Shown piece by piece: positions 16,173-25,503 of a stretch of 36,959 nt of DNA. The first letter of the stretch is position 1; each line of letters begins with the position of its first letter. The notes under the pieces are model-generated. The model saw only the letters and a program-made list of their open reading frames with translations, ran no database searches and was not told where the DNA came from. The position numbers were made by a program, and so were the translations under genes. Source of the stretch: Cytophagaceae bacterium (GTDB lineage: Bacteria > Bacteroidota > Bacteroidia > Cytophagales > Flexibacteraceae); assembly GCA_947441055.1 (NCBI GenBank), contig CANETC010000010.1, positions 1 through 36,959 on the forward strand, in the 5' to 3' direction.

Positions 16173-19061
16173 TTAAGCTTCGGCATATTCCTCAACCGGC
16201 ATGCATGAACAAACCAGATTTCTGTCGCCATAAGCGGAATCAATGCGGCTAACGCTTGGCCAGAATTTATAATCTTTTACCCAAGTAAGCGGATAAGCTG
16301 CCTTCTGCCTTGAATAGGGCCTAGTCCATTCATCAGCTGTAATAATGGAAGCCGTGTGCGGTGCATGTTTTAGAACATTTTCTTTTCTGTCTGCAAGGCC
16401 TGTTTCAATTTCGGCAATCTCTTCCCGAATGGAAATCATGGCATCGACAAAACGATCGAGTTCTTCCTGAGGTTCGCTTTCAGTTGGTTCAATCATCAGC
16501 GTGCCTGCAACCGGGAAAGAAACAGTTGGCGCATGGAAACCATAATCCATTAAACGCTTGGCAATGTCCTCCACTTCAATTCCAGCCGATATTTTAAAGC
16601 CACGCATATCCAGAATCATTTCGTGTGCACAATATCCATGCGTTCCGGTGTACAAAACTGGATAGTGTTGCTCGAGCTTGGATTTCATGTAATTGGCATT
16701 CAAAATCGCAACTTCTGTTGCTTCTTTGATTCCTTTTCCACCCATCATGCGGATGTAGGCATAGCTGATGGCAAGGATAGATGCGGAACCAAATGGTGCA
16801 GCAGAAATCGGGCGAATGGCCTGAGCGCCACCTGTTTTTACCAGCGGGTGTCCAGGCAGAAAAGGAAGAAGTCTTTCAACCACGCCAATTGGCCCCATTC
16901 CAGGACCTCCACCACCATGGGGAATGCAAAATGTCTTGTGCAGGTTCAGGTGACAAACATCGGCTCCAATATTACCCGGGCTTGTTAATCCAACCTGTGC
17001 GTTCATGTTGGCGCCGTCCATGTACACGAGGCCACCATGTTCATGAATACAGGCACATATTTTTCGGATGCTTTCTTCAAATACGCCGTGTGTTGAAGGA
17101 TAGGTTACCATCAGGCTGGCCAAATCATTCGAATGCAATGCAGCCTTTGATTTTAAATCCTCCAAATCCACATTGCCCTTTGAATCGCAGGAAACCAAAA
17201 CCACCTTCATTCCGGCCATGACTGCCGAAGCAGGATTGGTTCCATGTGCTGAAGTTGGAATTAAGGCAATGTTTCTGTGCGCTTCATTTCTGGATTTGTG
17301 GTATTCACGGATGGTCATTAATCCTGCATACTCGCCTTGCGCACCTGAATTGGGTTGCAAAGAAATGCCGGCAAAACCTGTTACTTCCTTAAGCCAATTG
17401 CTTAGGTTATCCATCATTGAGGTATAACCCTCTGCTTGCCACATAGGCACAAATGGATGAATGGAATTCCATTCCGGCCAAGTTACTGGAATCATTTCCG
17501 TAGTAGCATTTAGCTTCATTGTGCATGAGCCCAAAGAAATCATGGAATGAACAAGAGATAAATCCTTATTCTCCAGTCTTTTAATGTATCGTGTGATTTC
17601 GTGTTCGGAATGATGCTTGTTGAAAACCGGATGCTGCATGAATGCAGTTTTCCTGGCTAAAGTTTCCGGCAAAACTGGATTTCCAAACAGGCCATCAAGG
17701 TTCTGGAGGGAAGGTTTATTGAGTCCTTTTGAAATGACATGAAGCAAATCATTTACAGTAGCAACTGTGCAGGTTTCGTCAAGAGAAATTCCAATCAGGC
17801 TGTTGTTTTCAGGAAATTTCCTGAAATTCATTTCCCGATTTTCGGCAGTTGAGAAAATTGCGGAGGCTTTTTCGCTTTCGAAAGTAATGGTATCGAAATA
17901 GTTGGAATTCAATACCTTGATTCCCATTTGATCAAGACCTTTTGCAAGGGCATCTGTCAGCGCATGAATGCGTTTTGAAATGCGTAGAAGTCCTGTTGGA
18001 CCATGGTAAACTGCATAAAAGGAGGCCATTACAGAAAGTAAAACCTGAGCAGTACAAATATTGGAGGTGGCTTTTTCCCTGCGAATGTGTTGTTCACGGG
18101 TTTGAAGGGCCATCCTGTAGGCAGGATTTCCTTCTGCATCCATCGAAATTCCGATAATTCTGCCCGGCATGCTTCTTTTGAATTCTTCGCGGGTAGCAAA
18201 AAATGCAGCATGAGGTCCTCCATAGCCCATTGGTACCCCAAATCTTTGGGCCGAACCAACCACCACATCAGCGCCCCAGCTTCCAGGTGATTCCAATAAT
18301 GTAAGGGCCATTAAATCGGAAGCAACACAAACAAATACATCTGCTTCCTTCGCCTGCGCAGCAAAACCTGAGAAATCCGAAATATTTCCTTCGGTATCTG
18401 GATATTGAATGAGGACAGCAAAAAGTTCTGATTTTGTAAGGTCGAGTGTTTTCACATCTCCAGTTTCTACCTCAATTCCAATGGGTTCGGCACGAAGCTT
18501 AACAAGTTCAATGGTTTGAGGATGACATTTATCCGAAACAAAAATGGTTTTGGCATTGGCTTTGGATGGCTTTTTCACTGCATTAAGAAAGTGCATGGCT
18601 TCCGCTGCGGCTGTGGCTTCATCCAGAAGGGAGGCATTGGCAATCTCCATTCCGGTAAGATCCATTACCAGTGTTTGAAAATTGATGAGCGCTTCCATAC
18701 GGCCTTGCGCGATTTCAGCCTGATAAGGCGTGTATGCAGTGTACCAAGCTGGATTTTCAAGCACATTCCTCAAAATCGGGGTTGGAGTTATGGTGCCATA
18801 ATATCCTGTTCCGATAAAAGATCTGAAAAGTTTGTTGCGCTGCCCCAATGCTTTGAATTCTGCCAAAAAATCGGCCTCCGAAATTCCATCTGGAATTTGA
18901 AGGTCGGCCTCCAGACGGATGGCTGGTGGCACAACTTTTGAAATCAGATCCTCTAGAGTAGGCTCCCCAATCAGGGATAGCATGCTTTTTTTCTGACCGG
19001 AATCTGGTCCAAGATGCCTTTCTCTAAAGGCCTCCATCTGGTATGCTGAACTATTCATCAA
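16173..19061 (-). CDS. gcvP: Glycine dehydrogenase (decarboxylating), single-chain P-protein
   Basis: 962 aa; 'RHLGP', '[45 protein letters not shown]', '[23 protein letters not shown]', PLP site '[27 protein letters not shown]'. Confidence 0.98.
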   Translation of the reverse strand: MMNSSAYQMEAFRERHLGPDSGQKKSMLSLIGEPTLEDLISKVVPPAIRLEADLQIPDGISEADFLAEFKALGQRNKLFRSFIGTGYYGTITPTPILRNVLENPAWYTAYTPYQAEIAQGRMEALINFQTLVMDLTGMEIANASLLDEATAAAEAMHFLNAVKKPSKANAKTIFVSDKCHPQTIELVKLRAEPIGIEVETGDVKTLDLTKSELFAVLIQYPDTEGNISDFSGFAAQAKEADVFVCVASDLMALTLLESPGSWGADVVVGSAQRFGVPMGYGGPHAAFFATREEFKRSMPGRIIGISMDAEGNPAYRMALQTREQHIRREKATSNICTAQVLLSVMASFYAVYHGPTGLLRISKRIHALTDALAKGLDQMGIKVLNSNYFDTITFESEKASAIFSTAENREMNFRKFPENNSLIGISLDETCTVATVNDLLHVISKGLNKPSLQNLDGLFGNPVLPETLARKTAFMQHPVFNKHHSEHEITRYIKRLENKDLSLVHSMISLGSCTMKLNATTEMIPVTWPEWNSIHPFVPMWQAEGYTSMMDNLSNWLKEVTGFAGISLQPNSGAQGEYAGLMTIREYHKSRNEAHRNIALIPTSAHGTNPASAVMAGMKVVLVSCDSKGNVDLEDLKSKAALHSNDLASLMVTYPSTHGVFEESIRKICACIHEHGGLVYMDGANMNAQVGLTSPGNIGADVCHLNLHKTFCIPHGGGGPGMGPIGVVERLLPFLPGHPLVKTGGAQAIRPISAAPFGSASILAISYAYIRMMGGKGIKEATEVAILNANYMKSKLEQHYPVLYTGTHGYCAHEMILDMRGFKISAGIEVEDIAKRLMDYGFHAPTVSFPVAGTLMIEPTESEPQEELDRFVDAMISIREEIAEIETGLADRKENVLKHAPHTASIITADEWTRPYSRQKAAYPLTWVKDYKFWPSVSRIDSAYGDRNLVCSCMPVEEYAEA

Positions 19062-19076
19062 TTCTCAATTTTGGCG

Positions 19077-19084
19077 CAAATATA
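19077..19084 (-). promoter_or_regulatory. Candidate Bacteroidetes -7 element (TATATTTG) upstream of gcvP
   Basis: Minus-strand TATATTTG matches TAnnTTTG, 15 nt upstream of the gcvP ATG; no well-spaced -33 TTG seen. Confidence 0.4.
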
Positions 19085-19225
19085 TCCTTTCGGGCATCAA
19101 TTGTGAGCGAAATCAATTGACTTAATTTATGCTTTTTTTACTGGCTCATGAGTTATAATACCATAATGAAAAAGGTGTTCAAATTGTTTGAAAATATTTC
19201 GCTCAATAATACCGGACCTCAGGCG

Positions 19226-19233
19226 TATATTTG
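19226..19233 (+). promoter_or_regulatory. Candidate Bacteroidetes -7 element (TATATTTG) upstream of tatA
   Basis: TATATTTG matches TAnnTTTG, 29 nt before the tatA ATG; no well-spaced -33 TTG seen. Confidence 0.45.
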
Positions 19234-19262
19234 CACAGGAATTAACGCTAAACACAACATTT

Positions 19263-19460
19263 ATGCTTTCCACTCTTCTCTTTTTAGGAAACCTCGGTGC
19301 AGGTGAAATATTTTTGGTCATCGCACTTTTTGTATTGTTTTTCGGAGCAAAAAAAATCCCGGAACTAGCCAAAGGAATTGGCCGTGGAATCAGGGAATTT
19401 AAAGATGCTTCGAAGGACATTAAAGATACCATCGAAGAAGAATCTAGGAAACAGCCCTGA
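19263..19460 (+). CDS. tatA: Sec-independent translocase subunit TatA/TatE
   Basis: 'MLSTLLFLGNLGAGEIFLVIALFVLFFGAKKIPELAKGIGRGIREFKDASKDIK': TM, FGAKKIPELAKG hinge and amphipathic helix; internal ATG chosen as start. Confidence 0.93.
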   Translation: MLSTLLFLGNLGAGEIFLVIALFVLFFGAKKIPELAKGIGRGIREFKDASKDIKDTIEEESRKQP

Positions 19461-19468
19461 TTTCTCTT

Positions 19469-20062
19469 TTGCTTAAGCTCAAGGTTTCCGGCATTTCAAG
19501 CCTTACCGATGCGCGTTATTGTGCCGGTATGGGCGTTCAATTTCTTTCTCTGAATTTTGACGAGAAAGGATACTCCACCATTGAACAATCTGCATTTTTT
19601 GCCATTCGCCCCTGGATTGAAGGCGTTGAATGGATAGGGGAGTATTCAGGCTCTGATTCAGAACTTCTAACTGAATTGATTTCATCCTTTGATTTGAAAA
19701 CCTGGATTGTTCAGGCAAATTTGGATGTATCAGGATTTTCACCCTACATCAATTTCATCAAAGAATTTTCTCCTCAAAAGGAATATTTACATGGCCTTCC
19801 TGAAGGCGATTTTCATGTGAATTTATCTAAGCTTGATGCCGAAGAAAGGTTTGAGTTCCTTCAAGGTGCCCTTCAAAAGGAAAGGCTCATATTCATTTCA
19901 AACCCAGTTACCGTTTTAGAAACTGAATTACTGAGTTCTAGTTTTCCGGAATTGGTATTTAGCCTTCGTTCCTCTGAAGAAGATAGACCCGGATGGATGG
20001 ACTTGGGTGCCTTGCAGGATTACCTGGAGGAGCTCGACGATAAAGGACTTTTAATGTCCTGA
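19469..20062 (+). CDS. Divergent phosphoribosylanthranilate isomerase (TrpF)-like (beta/alpha)8 protein
   Basis: N-terminus 'LKLKVSGISSLTDARYCAGMGVQFLSLNF' aligns by eye with TrpF 'KICGI....DA..A...GAD.LGFIF'; starts with TTG 8 nt after the tatA stop. Confidence 0.6.
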   Translation: MLKLKVSGISSLTDARYCAGMGVQFLSLNFDEKGYSTIEQSAFFAIRPWIEGVEWIGEYSGSDSELLTELISSFDLKTWIVQANLDVSGFSPYINFIKEFSPQKEYLHGLPEGDFHVNLSKLDAEERFEFLQGALQKERLIFISNPVTVLETELLSSSFPELVFSLRSSEEDRPGWMDLGALQDYLEELDDKGLLMS

Positions 20063-20185
20063 TTACAGGCAGAGAACTATTTTTTGCCTTACCCGTTCGC
20101 CAGAATCTAAAATCACATCGGCTGCGTACCAGCCATTTTTAAGCCGACAAAAATGTCGTCGATTTTTTAGAAACTGAAAGCTCAA
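20063..20185 (-). CDS. Possible small ORF (40 aa, TTG start) or coding remnant, not in the ORF track
   Basis: Minus-strand translation LSFQFLKNRRHFCRLKNGWYAADVILDSGERVRQKIVLCL*; frame open back to a TAA about 21 codons upstream of the TTG-proximal region; stop abuts the stop of the convergent TrpF-like gene. Confidence 0.3.
   Translation of the reverse strand: MSFQFLKNRRHFCRLKNGWYAADVILDSGERVRQKIVLCL
20118..20168 (+). terminator. Possible intrinsic terminator(s) after tatA-trpF-like
   Basis: GGCT/AGCC hairpin (20120-20134) followed by ATTTTT; second hairpin CGACA/TGTCG (20145-20158) followed by TCGATTTTTT. Confidence 0.4.
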
Positions 20186-20240
20186 GCTCCGAAAAAGGTC
20201 TCCTTAATGATGAAACCCAGGGAAATTGCTTTGGAGCTAC

Positions 20241-21065
20241 TTATTTGTTTTCAAGTTTTTTGGCCTCTTCCCAATAGATATCCATCTCTTCCAAATTCAT
20301 ATCCAATAGGACTTTGTTGTTTTCAATGGCTTTGGTTTCCAAATAGTTAAATCTGGAAGTGAATTTTTGATTGGTAAGCTCTAGGGCCTGGTCTGGATTG
20401 ATGTTCAGGAAGCGGGCATAATTGATGAGGGAGAAGAAAACATCCCCCAATTCCTTTTCAGCTTCCTTTTTATCAAAATCAGCTGCACTGGTTATTTCTC
20501 TGAATTCACCGATTTCTTCCAGTACTTTTTCCCAAACCTGTTCAGGTTTGTCCCAGTCGAAGCCGGCTCCACGCGCTTTTTCCTGAATACGCATGGCTTT
20601 CACCATGGGAGGAAGTGAAACAGGTACACCGGAAAGTGTCAATTGCTGGCCTTCTTTTTTCTTCAGTGACTCCCAGTTCTTCTTCACTTCTTCCTCGGAA
20701 TCGGCCTTAACATCCCCATAAATATGCGGATGCCTGAATATTAGTTTCTCACAAAGTGAATGAATCACATCGGCGATGTTGAATTGATTTTCCTCCTCAG
20801 CAATCCGGGAATAAAAAACAATGTGGAGCAATACATCGCCAAGTTCCTTTTTTAGATCATTGGCTGTGCCATTGAGAATGGCATCTGAAAGTTCATAAAC
20901 TTCTTCCACCGTCAGGTGACGAAGGCTTTCCCAGGTTTGTTTTTTGTCCCATGGGCAATTCAGCCGAAGTTCATCCATTACCGTAAGCAGTCGGTCGAAA
21001 GCTTCGAGCTTTTTTTGTCTTTCTGGATCGGCTGGTGGAATAATCATGCGGAATTTTTTTTGCAA
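20241..21065 (-). CDS. mazG: Nucleoside triphosphate pyrophosphohydrolase MazG
   Basis: 'CPWDKKQTWESLRHLTVEEVYELSDAI', 'KKELGDVLLHIVFYSRIAEE', 'FDWDKPEQVWEKVLEEIGEF', 'EKELGDVFFSLINYAR'; start could be 21047. Confidence 0.95.
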   Translation of the reverse strand: MQKKFRMIIPPADPERQKKLEAFDRLLTVMDELRLNCPWDKKQTWESLRHLTVEEVYELSDAILNGTANDLKKELGDVLLHIVFYSRIAEEENQFNIADVIHSLCEKLIFRHPHIYGDVKADSEEEVKKNWESLKKKEGQQLTLSGVPVSLPPMVKAMRIQEKARGAGFDWDKPEQVWEKVLEEIGEFREITSAADFDKKEAEKELGDVFFSLINYARFLNINPDQALELTNQKFTSRFNYLETKAIENNKVLLDMNLEEMDIYWEEAKKLENK

Positions 21066-21186
21066 TCTAGCGATTTAACCCTTTTGACTGATTTGGAATT
21101 TTATCCTTGGGGCACCACAATTCCCCTCATTTTTTCCTGAAGGAATATCCCCCCGTCTGTCTGAAACGGAGGGATAGCCTTCAAGA

Positions 21187-21633
21187 TCAGGAAATCATGA
21201 TTTCCTTTTTCGGTCTGTAAGAAGAATCTGTTCTTTTAGGAATCTTAATGTGAAGAATACCTTGGTTGTATTGGGCATGGATGTTTTCCTTTCCTGCATT
21301 GGATGGCAATGAAAAAGAGCGTTCGAAGGATTCCATTGAATATTCTCTTCTTGTGAATTGCTCATTTTTTTGTTCGTCACTTTCAGAGTGCTCCGCACTT
21401 ATTTTGAGCATTTCATCTTCAACCTCCACTTTAAAGTCCTCTTTCCTGAATCCTGGCGCTGCCAGTTCCAGCTTGTATTCCCGGTCGTTTTCCCGGATGT
21501 TGACAGCTGGAACCGAAGAACCATTTGTTTCTAAAGTTGGCCAAGGCGTCCTGAAGAATGGGTCATTGTTAAAAAAATCTGAGAAAATGGCCGGGAAGCT
21601 TGCTTCCCTTGGTGCTGCTTTGACTATCGACAT
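21187..21633 (-). CDS. Hsp20/alpha-crystallin family small heat shock protein
   Basis: 'VNIRENDREYKLELAAPGFRKEDFKVEVEDEMLKISAEH', 'FERSFSLPSNA', 'YNQGILHIKIPKR'. Confidence 0.95.
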   Translation of the reverse strand: MSIVKAAPREASFPAIFSDFFNNDPFFRTPWPTLETNGSSVPAVNIRENDREYKLELAAPGFRKEDFKVEVEDEMLKISAEHSESDEQKNEQFTRREYSMESFERSFSLPSNAGKENIHAQYNQGILHIKIPKRTDSSYRPKKEIMIS

Positions 21634-21743
21634 ATTTCCTGGGTTTTAAATGGATGAAACATGTATGCAAATTTCATCGAAGGAGCAAGCCAAGCCCATG
21701 TCGGGCCTCAGCAATTCAACTGATTTAAGGCAGTTAAAGAAGG

Positions 21744-22418
21744 TCAGGAAATTACAACACCATCTTTCAGGGAAATTGTCCGATCTGCGCGATTGGCTAT
21801 TTCAGGATCGTGGGTTACGATCACGATGGTTTGATCGTGGTTGGTGCTTAACTCTTTAAAAATATCGAACACCATTCTTGCATTGGCCGAATCCAGGTTG
21901 CCCGTGGGTTCGTCGCCGAAAATAATGACTGGATCGTTTATTAAGGCCCTTGCTATGGCAACTCTCTGTTGCTGTCCACCTGAAAGCTGACTTGCCTTCT
22001 TCGTAATCTGGTCTTTTAAGCCCAGCATTTCCAGCTTTTGTTCGGCCCTTTCTTTAATTTGTGCAGGTGTGTATTTTTTGAGTTTCATGGCCGGAAGAGA
22101 AACATTCTCCAATACCGTAAACTCTGGAAGGAGGTAGTGAAACTGAAAAACAAAGCCAATATCCCGGTTTCGAAGCGAGGATAATTGATTGCTGTTCATT
22201 TCTTTAAGAAGATTCCCGTTGATTAGAATCTCTCCTTCATAATCTGTATCCAAAGTTGAAAGCACATAAAGCAGCGTTGATTTTCCGCTGCCTGATTGCC
22301 CCGTGATTGCAACAAATTCTCCTTTTTCGATGTCAATGGAAACATCCTTGAGCGCTTGAAATGGTTCTGCACCCTTGTAGAATTTATTGAGGTTTATTGT
22401 ACTGATAATGCCTGGCAC
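21744..22418 (-). CDS. ABC transporter ATP-binding protein, LolD/MacB type
   Basis: Walker A '[10 protein letters not shown]', signature '[15 protein letters not shown]', Walker B '[14 protein letters not shown]'; 22418 is a GTG start. Confidence 0.92.
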   Translation of the reverse strand: MPGIISTINLNKFYKGAEPFQALKDVSIDIEKGEFVAITGQSGSGKSTLLYVLSTLDTDYEGEILINGNLLKEMNSNQLSSLRNRDIGFVFQFHYLLPEFTVLENVSLPAMKLKKYTPAQIKERAEQKLEMLGLKDQITKKASQLSGGQQQRVAIARALINDPVIIFGDEPTGNLDSANARMVFDIFKELSTNHDQTIVIVTHDPEIANRADRTISLKDGVVIS

Positions 22419-22591
22419 GAGGCAAAGGTAATGTGTATGCGAGTGCTTATTCAGCTTTTTCGGAATTAGAACCGGTTTTTTTTCATGCTTGCTTCTGGGT
22501 TATGAATCTATGCACCGTAATTTTTAACTAATTGCATATTCTTCTTTTTCCGAACTCGGAATCCGAGGAATAATTAAGACCAATTAACCAT

Positions 22592-23968
22592 ATGTCAACC
22601 ATCATTCGAAATGGCCGGATTATCGGTGCCTCCGAAGACTATATCGCTGATATTTTTGTGGAGGGTGAAAAGATTTCCGCCATTGGAAAAAATCTTCAAG
22701 TAGCGGCTGATCATGAAATAAATGCAGAAGGCCTTCTGGTTTTTCCTGGAGGAATTGATCCCCATGTGCACCTGGATATGCCTTTTATGGGCACATTTTC
22801 AAGCGACAATTATGAAACCGGAACAAGGGCGGCATTGTATGGTGGCACCACAATGGTCATAGATTTTGTGCTTCAAACCCAAGGCAAATCATTGGCTTCT
22901 GCTTTACAGGAATGGCGGGGGCGTTCAGATGGAAATTGCGTCGGCGATTATAGTTTTCATGTTGCGGTAACCGATTTCAATGAGCATACCAAGTCCGAAA
23001 TAAGAGACCTGATTGAAAAGGAGGGAATCACATCCTTCAAAACTTTTATGGCCTATAAAGGCGCTCTGATGATTGATGATCGTCAGATGATTGGCCTTAT
23101 GCAGGAAGTGAAAAAACATGGCGGTTTGGTTACGGTGCATGCCACCAATGGAGACATGATTGATTACCTGATTGCCAAATTCCGTGCTGAAGGAAAATTA
23201 AGTCCGCTTTACCATTATCTCTCACAGCCTGAAGTTACGGAGTCTGAGGCAACAGGGCGATTTGCCGATCTGGCAGCTTACACAGGCGTAAATGCCTATG
23301 TGGTACACATGACTTGTGAAGGAGCCCTAAACCAAATCAGGAGAATTGGTTCTGAAAATAAATTTGTTCATGCAGAAACCTGTATCCAGTATTTGATGCT
23401 GGATGCCTCACTGTATGAACGGGATTTTGAGGGCGCGAAGTGGGTGATGAGCCCGCCTTTGCGTGAGAAAAAAGACCAGTCAGCATTGTGGGCCGGTATC
23501 CAGCAAGGTGCGGTTCAGGTAGTGGCTACAGACCATTGTCCATTCAAATGGGAACAAAAATTGATGGGTGAAAAGGACTTTTCCAAAATCCCGAATGGAC
23601 ATCCGGCCATCGAACATCGGATGGAATTGCTTTACAGCGAAGGCGTCGCTAAGGGTAGGATCAGCCTTCAAAAATTCGTGGAGGTGAATTCGACCAATGC
23701 GGCCAAGATTTTTGGTATGTTTCCGCAAAAGGGAATTATTGCTGTTGGTTCAGATGCCGATATTGTACTCTTCGATCCAAATGAAAAGCATGTGATTTCA
23801 GCTTCCAGCCACCACATGAATGTAGACTACTCGGCTTACGAAGGTGTTGAAGTAACAGGCAAGGTAAAAACAGTCTTCCTCAGGGGAAAGGTTGCGATTC
23901 ATAACAACGAGGTTCGGGTCGGAAAGGGTTATGGAAGGTTTGTTCGCCGTAATCCTTCAAAAAACTGA
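22592..23968 (+). CDS. Dihydropyrimidinase (D-hydantoinase family)
   Basis: 'PGGIDPHVHLDMPFMGTFSSDNYETGTRAALYGGTTMVIDF', 'SFKTFMAYKGALMIDD', 'VTVHATNGDMIDYL', 'VVATDHCPFKWEQK', 'GSDADIVLFDP'. Confidence 0.95.
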   Translation: MSTIIRNGRIIGASEDYIADIFVEGEKISAIGKNLQVAADHEINAEGLLVFPGGIDPHVHLDMPFMGTFSSDNYETGTRAALYGGTTMVIDFVLQTQGKSLASALQEWRGRSDGNCVGDYSFHVAVTDFNEHTKSEIRDLIEKEGITSFKTFMAYKGALMIDDRQMIGLMQEVKKHGGLVTVHATNGDMIDYLIAKFRAEGKLSPLYHYLSQPEVTESEATGRFADLAAYTGVNAYVVHMTCEGALNQIRRIGSENKFVHAETCIQYLMLDASLYERDFEGAKWVMSPPLREKKDQSALWAGIQQGAVQVVATDHCPFKWEQKLMGEKDFSKIPNGHPAIEHRMELLYSEGVAKGRISLQKFVEVNSTNAAKIFGMFPQKGIIAVGSDADIVLFDPNEKHVISASSHHMNVDYSAYEGVEVTGKVKTVFLRGKVAIHNNEVRVGKGYGRFVRRNPSKN

Positions 23969-24019
23969 TTTATTAAAATTTAACAAACTCATTTTTAAGT
24001 AATTAATCGAAAAAATATT

Positions 24020-24886
24020 ATGCCAAGAATTGTAAAATCAGGCCTCATTCAGATGAGTCTTCCGATGACAGAAGGGGAGGGCAGCATCGGCGAAATCATG
24101 CAGGCCATGTTGCAAAAGCACATTCCGTACATCGAAGAAGCCGGAAGACAGGGAGTTCAAATTTTATGTCTGCAGGAAATTTTCAATACGCCTTATTTCT
24201 GCCCTGGTCAGGATAAAAATTGGTACGCCTCAGCTGAGTCAGTTCCTGGTCCAACCACAGATTTAATGGCAGAGTATGCCAAAAAGTACGAAATGGTCAT
24301 TATTGTGCCGGTTTACGAAAAGGAACAGGCTGGCGTATTTTACAATACTGCTGCGGTGATTGATGCCGATGGTACTTACCTTGGAAAATACAGGAAGAAC
24401 CACATCCCTCACACCACAGGTTTTTGGGAGAAGTTTTTCTTTAAGCCAGGAAACTTAGGATATCCGGTGTTTCAGACCCGTTATGCCAAGGTAGGAGTTT
24501 ACATCTGTTATGACCGACATTTTCCAGATGGTGCGCGCGTTCTGGGCCTGAATGGCGCTGAGATTGTGTACAATCCTTCTGCCACAGTTGCTGGACTTTC
24601 ACAATATCTCTGGAAACTGGAGCAACCAGCGCATGCCGCCGCAAATGGCTACTTTATGGGTTGCATCAACCGGGTTGGAGAAGAAAAACCATGGAACCTT
24701 GGTCGCTTTTACGGCACTTCGTACTTTGTAGATCCCCGTGGTCAGATTTTTGCCCAAGCTTCGGAGTTTGAAGACGAATTGCTGATTGCAGAATTCGACC
24801 TTGACATGATCGATGAGGTTCGTTCCACCTGGCAGTTTTTCCGTGATCGCCGTCCAGAAACTTATGGCAAACTCGTTGAATTGTAA
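24020..24886 (+). CDS. Carbon-nitrogen hydrolase, beta-ureidopropionase-like
   Basis: Catalytic motifs Glu 'LCLQEIF', Lys 'GKYRKNHIPH', Cys 'GVYICYDRHFPDGAR'; adjacent to dihydropyrimidinase. Confidence 0.9.
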   Translation: MPRIVKSGLIQMSLPMTEGEGSIGEIMQAMLQKHIPYIEEAGRQGVQILCLQEIFNTPYFCPGQDKNWYASAESVPGPTTDLMAEYAKKYEMVIIVPVYEKEQAGVFYNTAAVIDADGTYLGKYRKNHIPHTTGFWEKFFFKPGNLGYPVFQTRYAKVGVYICYDRHFPDGARVLGLNGAEIVYNPSATVAGLSQYLWKLEQPAHAAANGYFMGCINRVGEEKPWNLGRFYGTSYFVDPRGQIFAQASEFEDELLIAEFDLDMIDEVRSTWQFFRDRRPETYGKLVEL

Positions 24887-24897
24887 AAAATCATTGC

Positions 24898-25470
24898 ATG
24901 CGATTGTTTTTACTTAGGGCCTTTCCGGCCCTTTTTCTGTTTTCCTGCAGCCTACATCCGGTTGCCAGAATCGAGACACCAAAAGGCAATGTTTGGTTCA
25001 CCTTGCACCATCAGACTCCTCAACATAAAAAGGCTTTTATCCGCCTTGCGGAAGCGAATTACTGGGATAGTCTTTGTTTCAACAGGGTGATTCCAAATTT
25101 TGTGGCTCAGGGTGGATGTCCGGATACCCCGGAAGGATTTGGTGCTTCCCCGCATTTGCTCAATCCTGAATTTCATGATTCTCTCCGACATGTGTATGGA
25201 GCTGTAGGCGCTGGACGGGACGACAATCCTGCAATGCAATCGGCAGCTTGCCAGTTTTACATCGTTCAAAATAAAAACGGACTCAAACGGCTTGATGGGA
25301 AATACACGGTTTTTGGGCAGGTTTTTTCTGGAATGGATGTGGTTGACTCAATTTGCAATGCACCACGAAATGCACAGGATTCCCCTTTGCTACGGATTCC
25401 AACCAAAATCAGCATTCACAGGTTAAATAAGTTTAAAATTCAGCGAATTCGAAATGGCAAATCAGGCTGA
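24898..25470 (+). CDS. Cyclophilin-type peptidyl-prolyl cis-trans isomerase, probable lipoprotein
   Basis: Lipobox-like 'ALFLFSCSL'; 'FNRVIPNFVAQGGCPDTPEGFG', 'QFYIVQNKNGLKRLDGKYTVFGQVFSGMDVVDSI'. Confidence 0.9.
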   Translation: MRLFLLRAFPALFLFSCSLHPVARIETPKGNVWFTLHHQTPQHKKAFIRLAEANYWDSLCFNRVIPNFVAQGGCPDTPEGFGASPHLLNPEFHDSLRHVYGAVGAGRDDNPAMQSAACQFYIVQNKNGLKRLDGKYTVFGQVFSGMDVVDSICNAPRNAQDSPLLRIPTKISIHRLNKFKIQRIRNGKSG

Positions 25471-25503
25471 AACTTCACAGATTCTATTCCTATTTTTGGC
25501 GCT

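Noticed and set aside
21146-21176. Hairpin TATCCCCCCGT/ACGGAGGGATA after hsp20
   Set aside because: Stem is 11 bp with one mismatch, but neither side has a T tract, so not called as a terminator.
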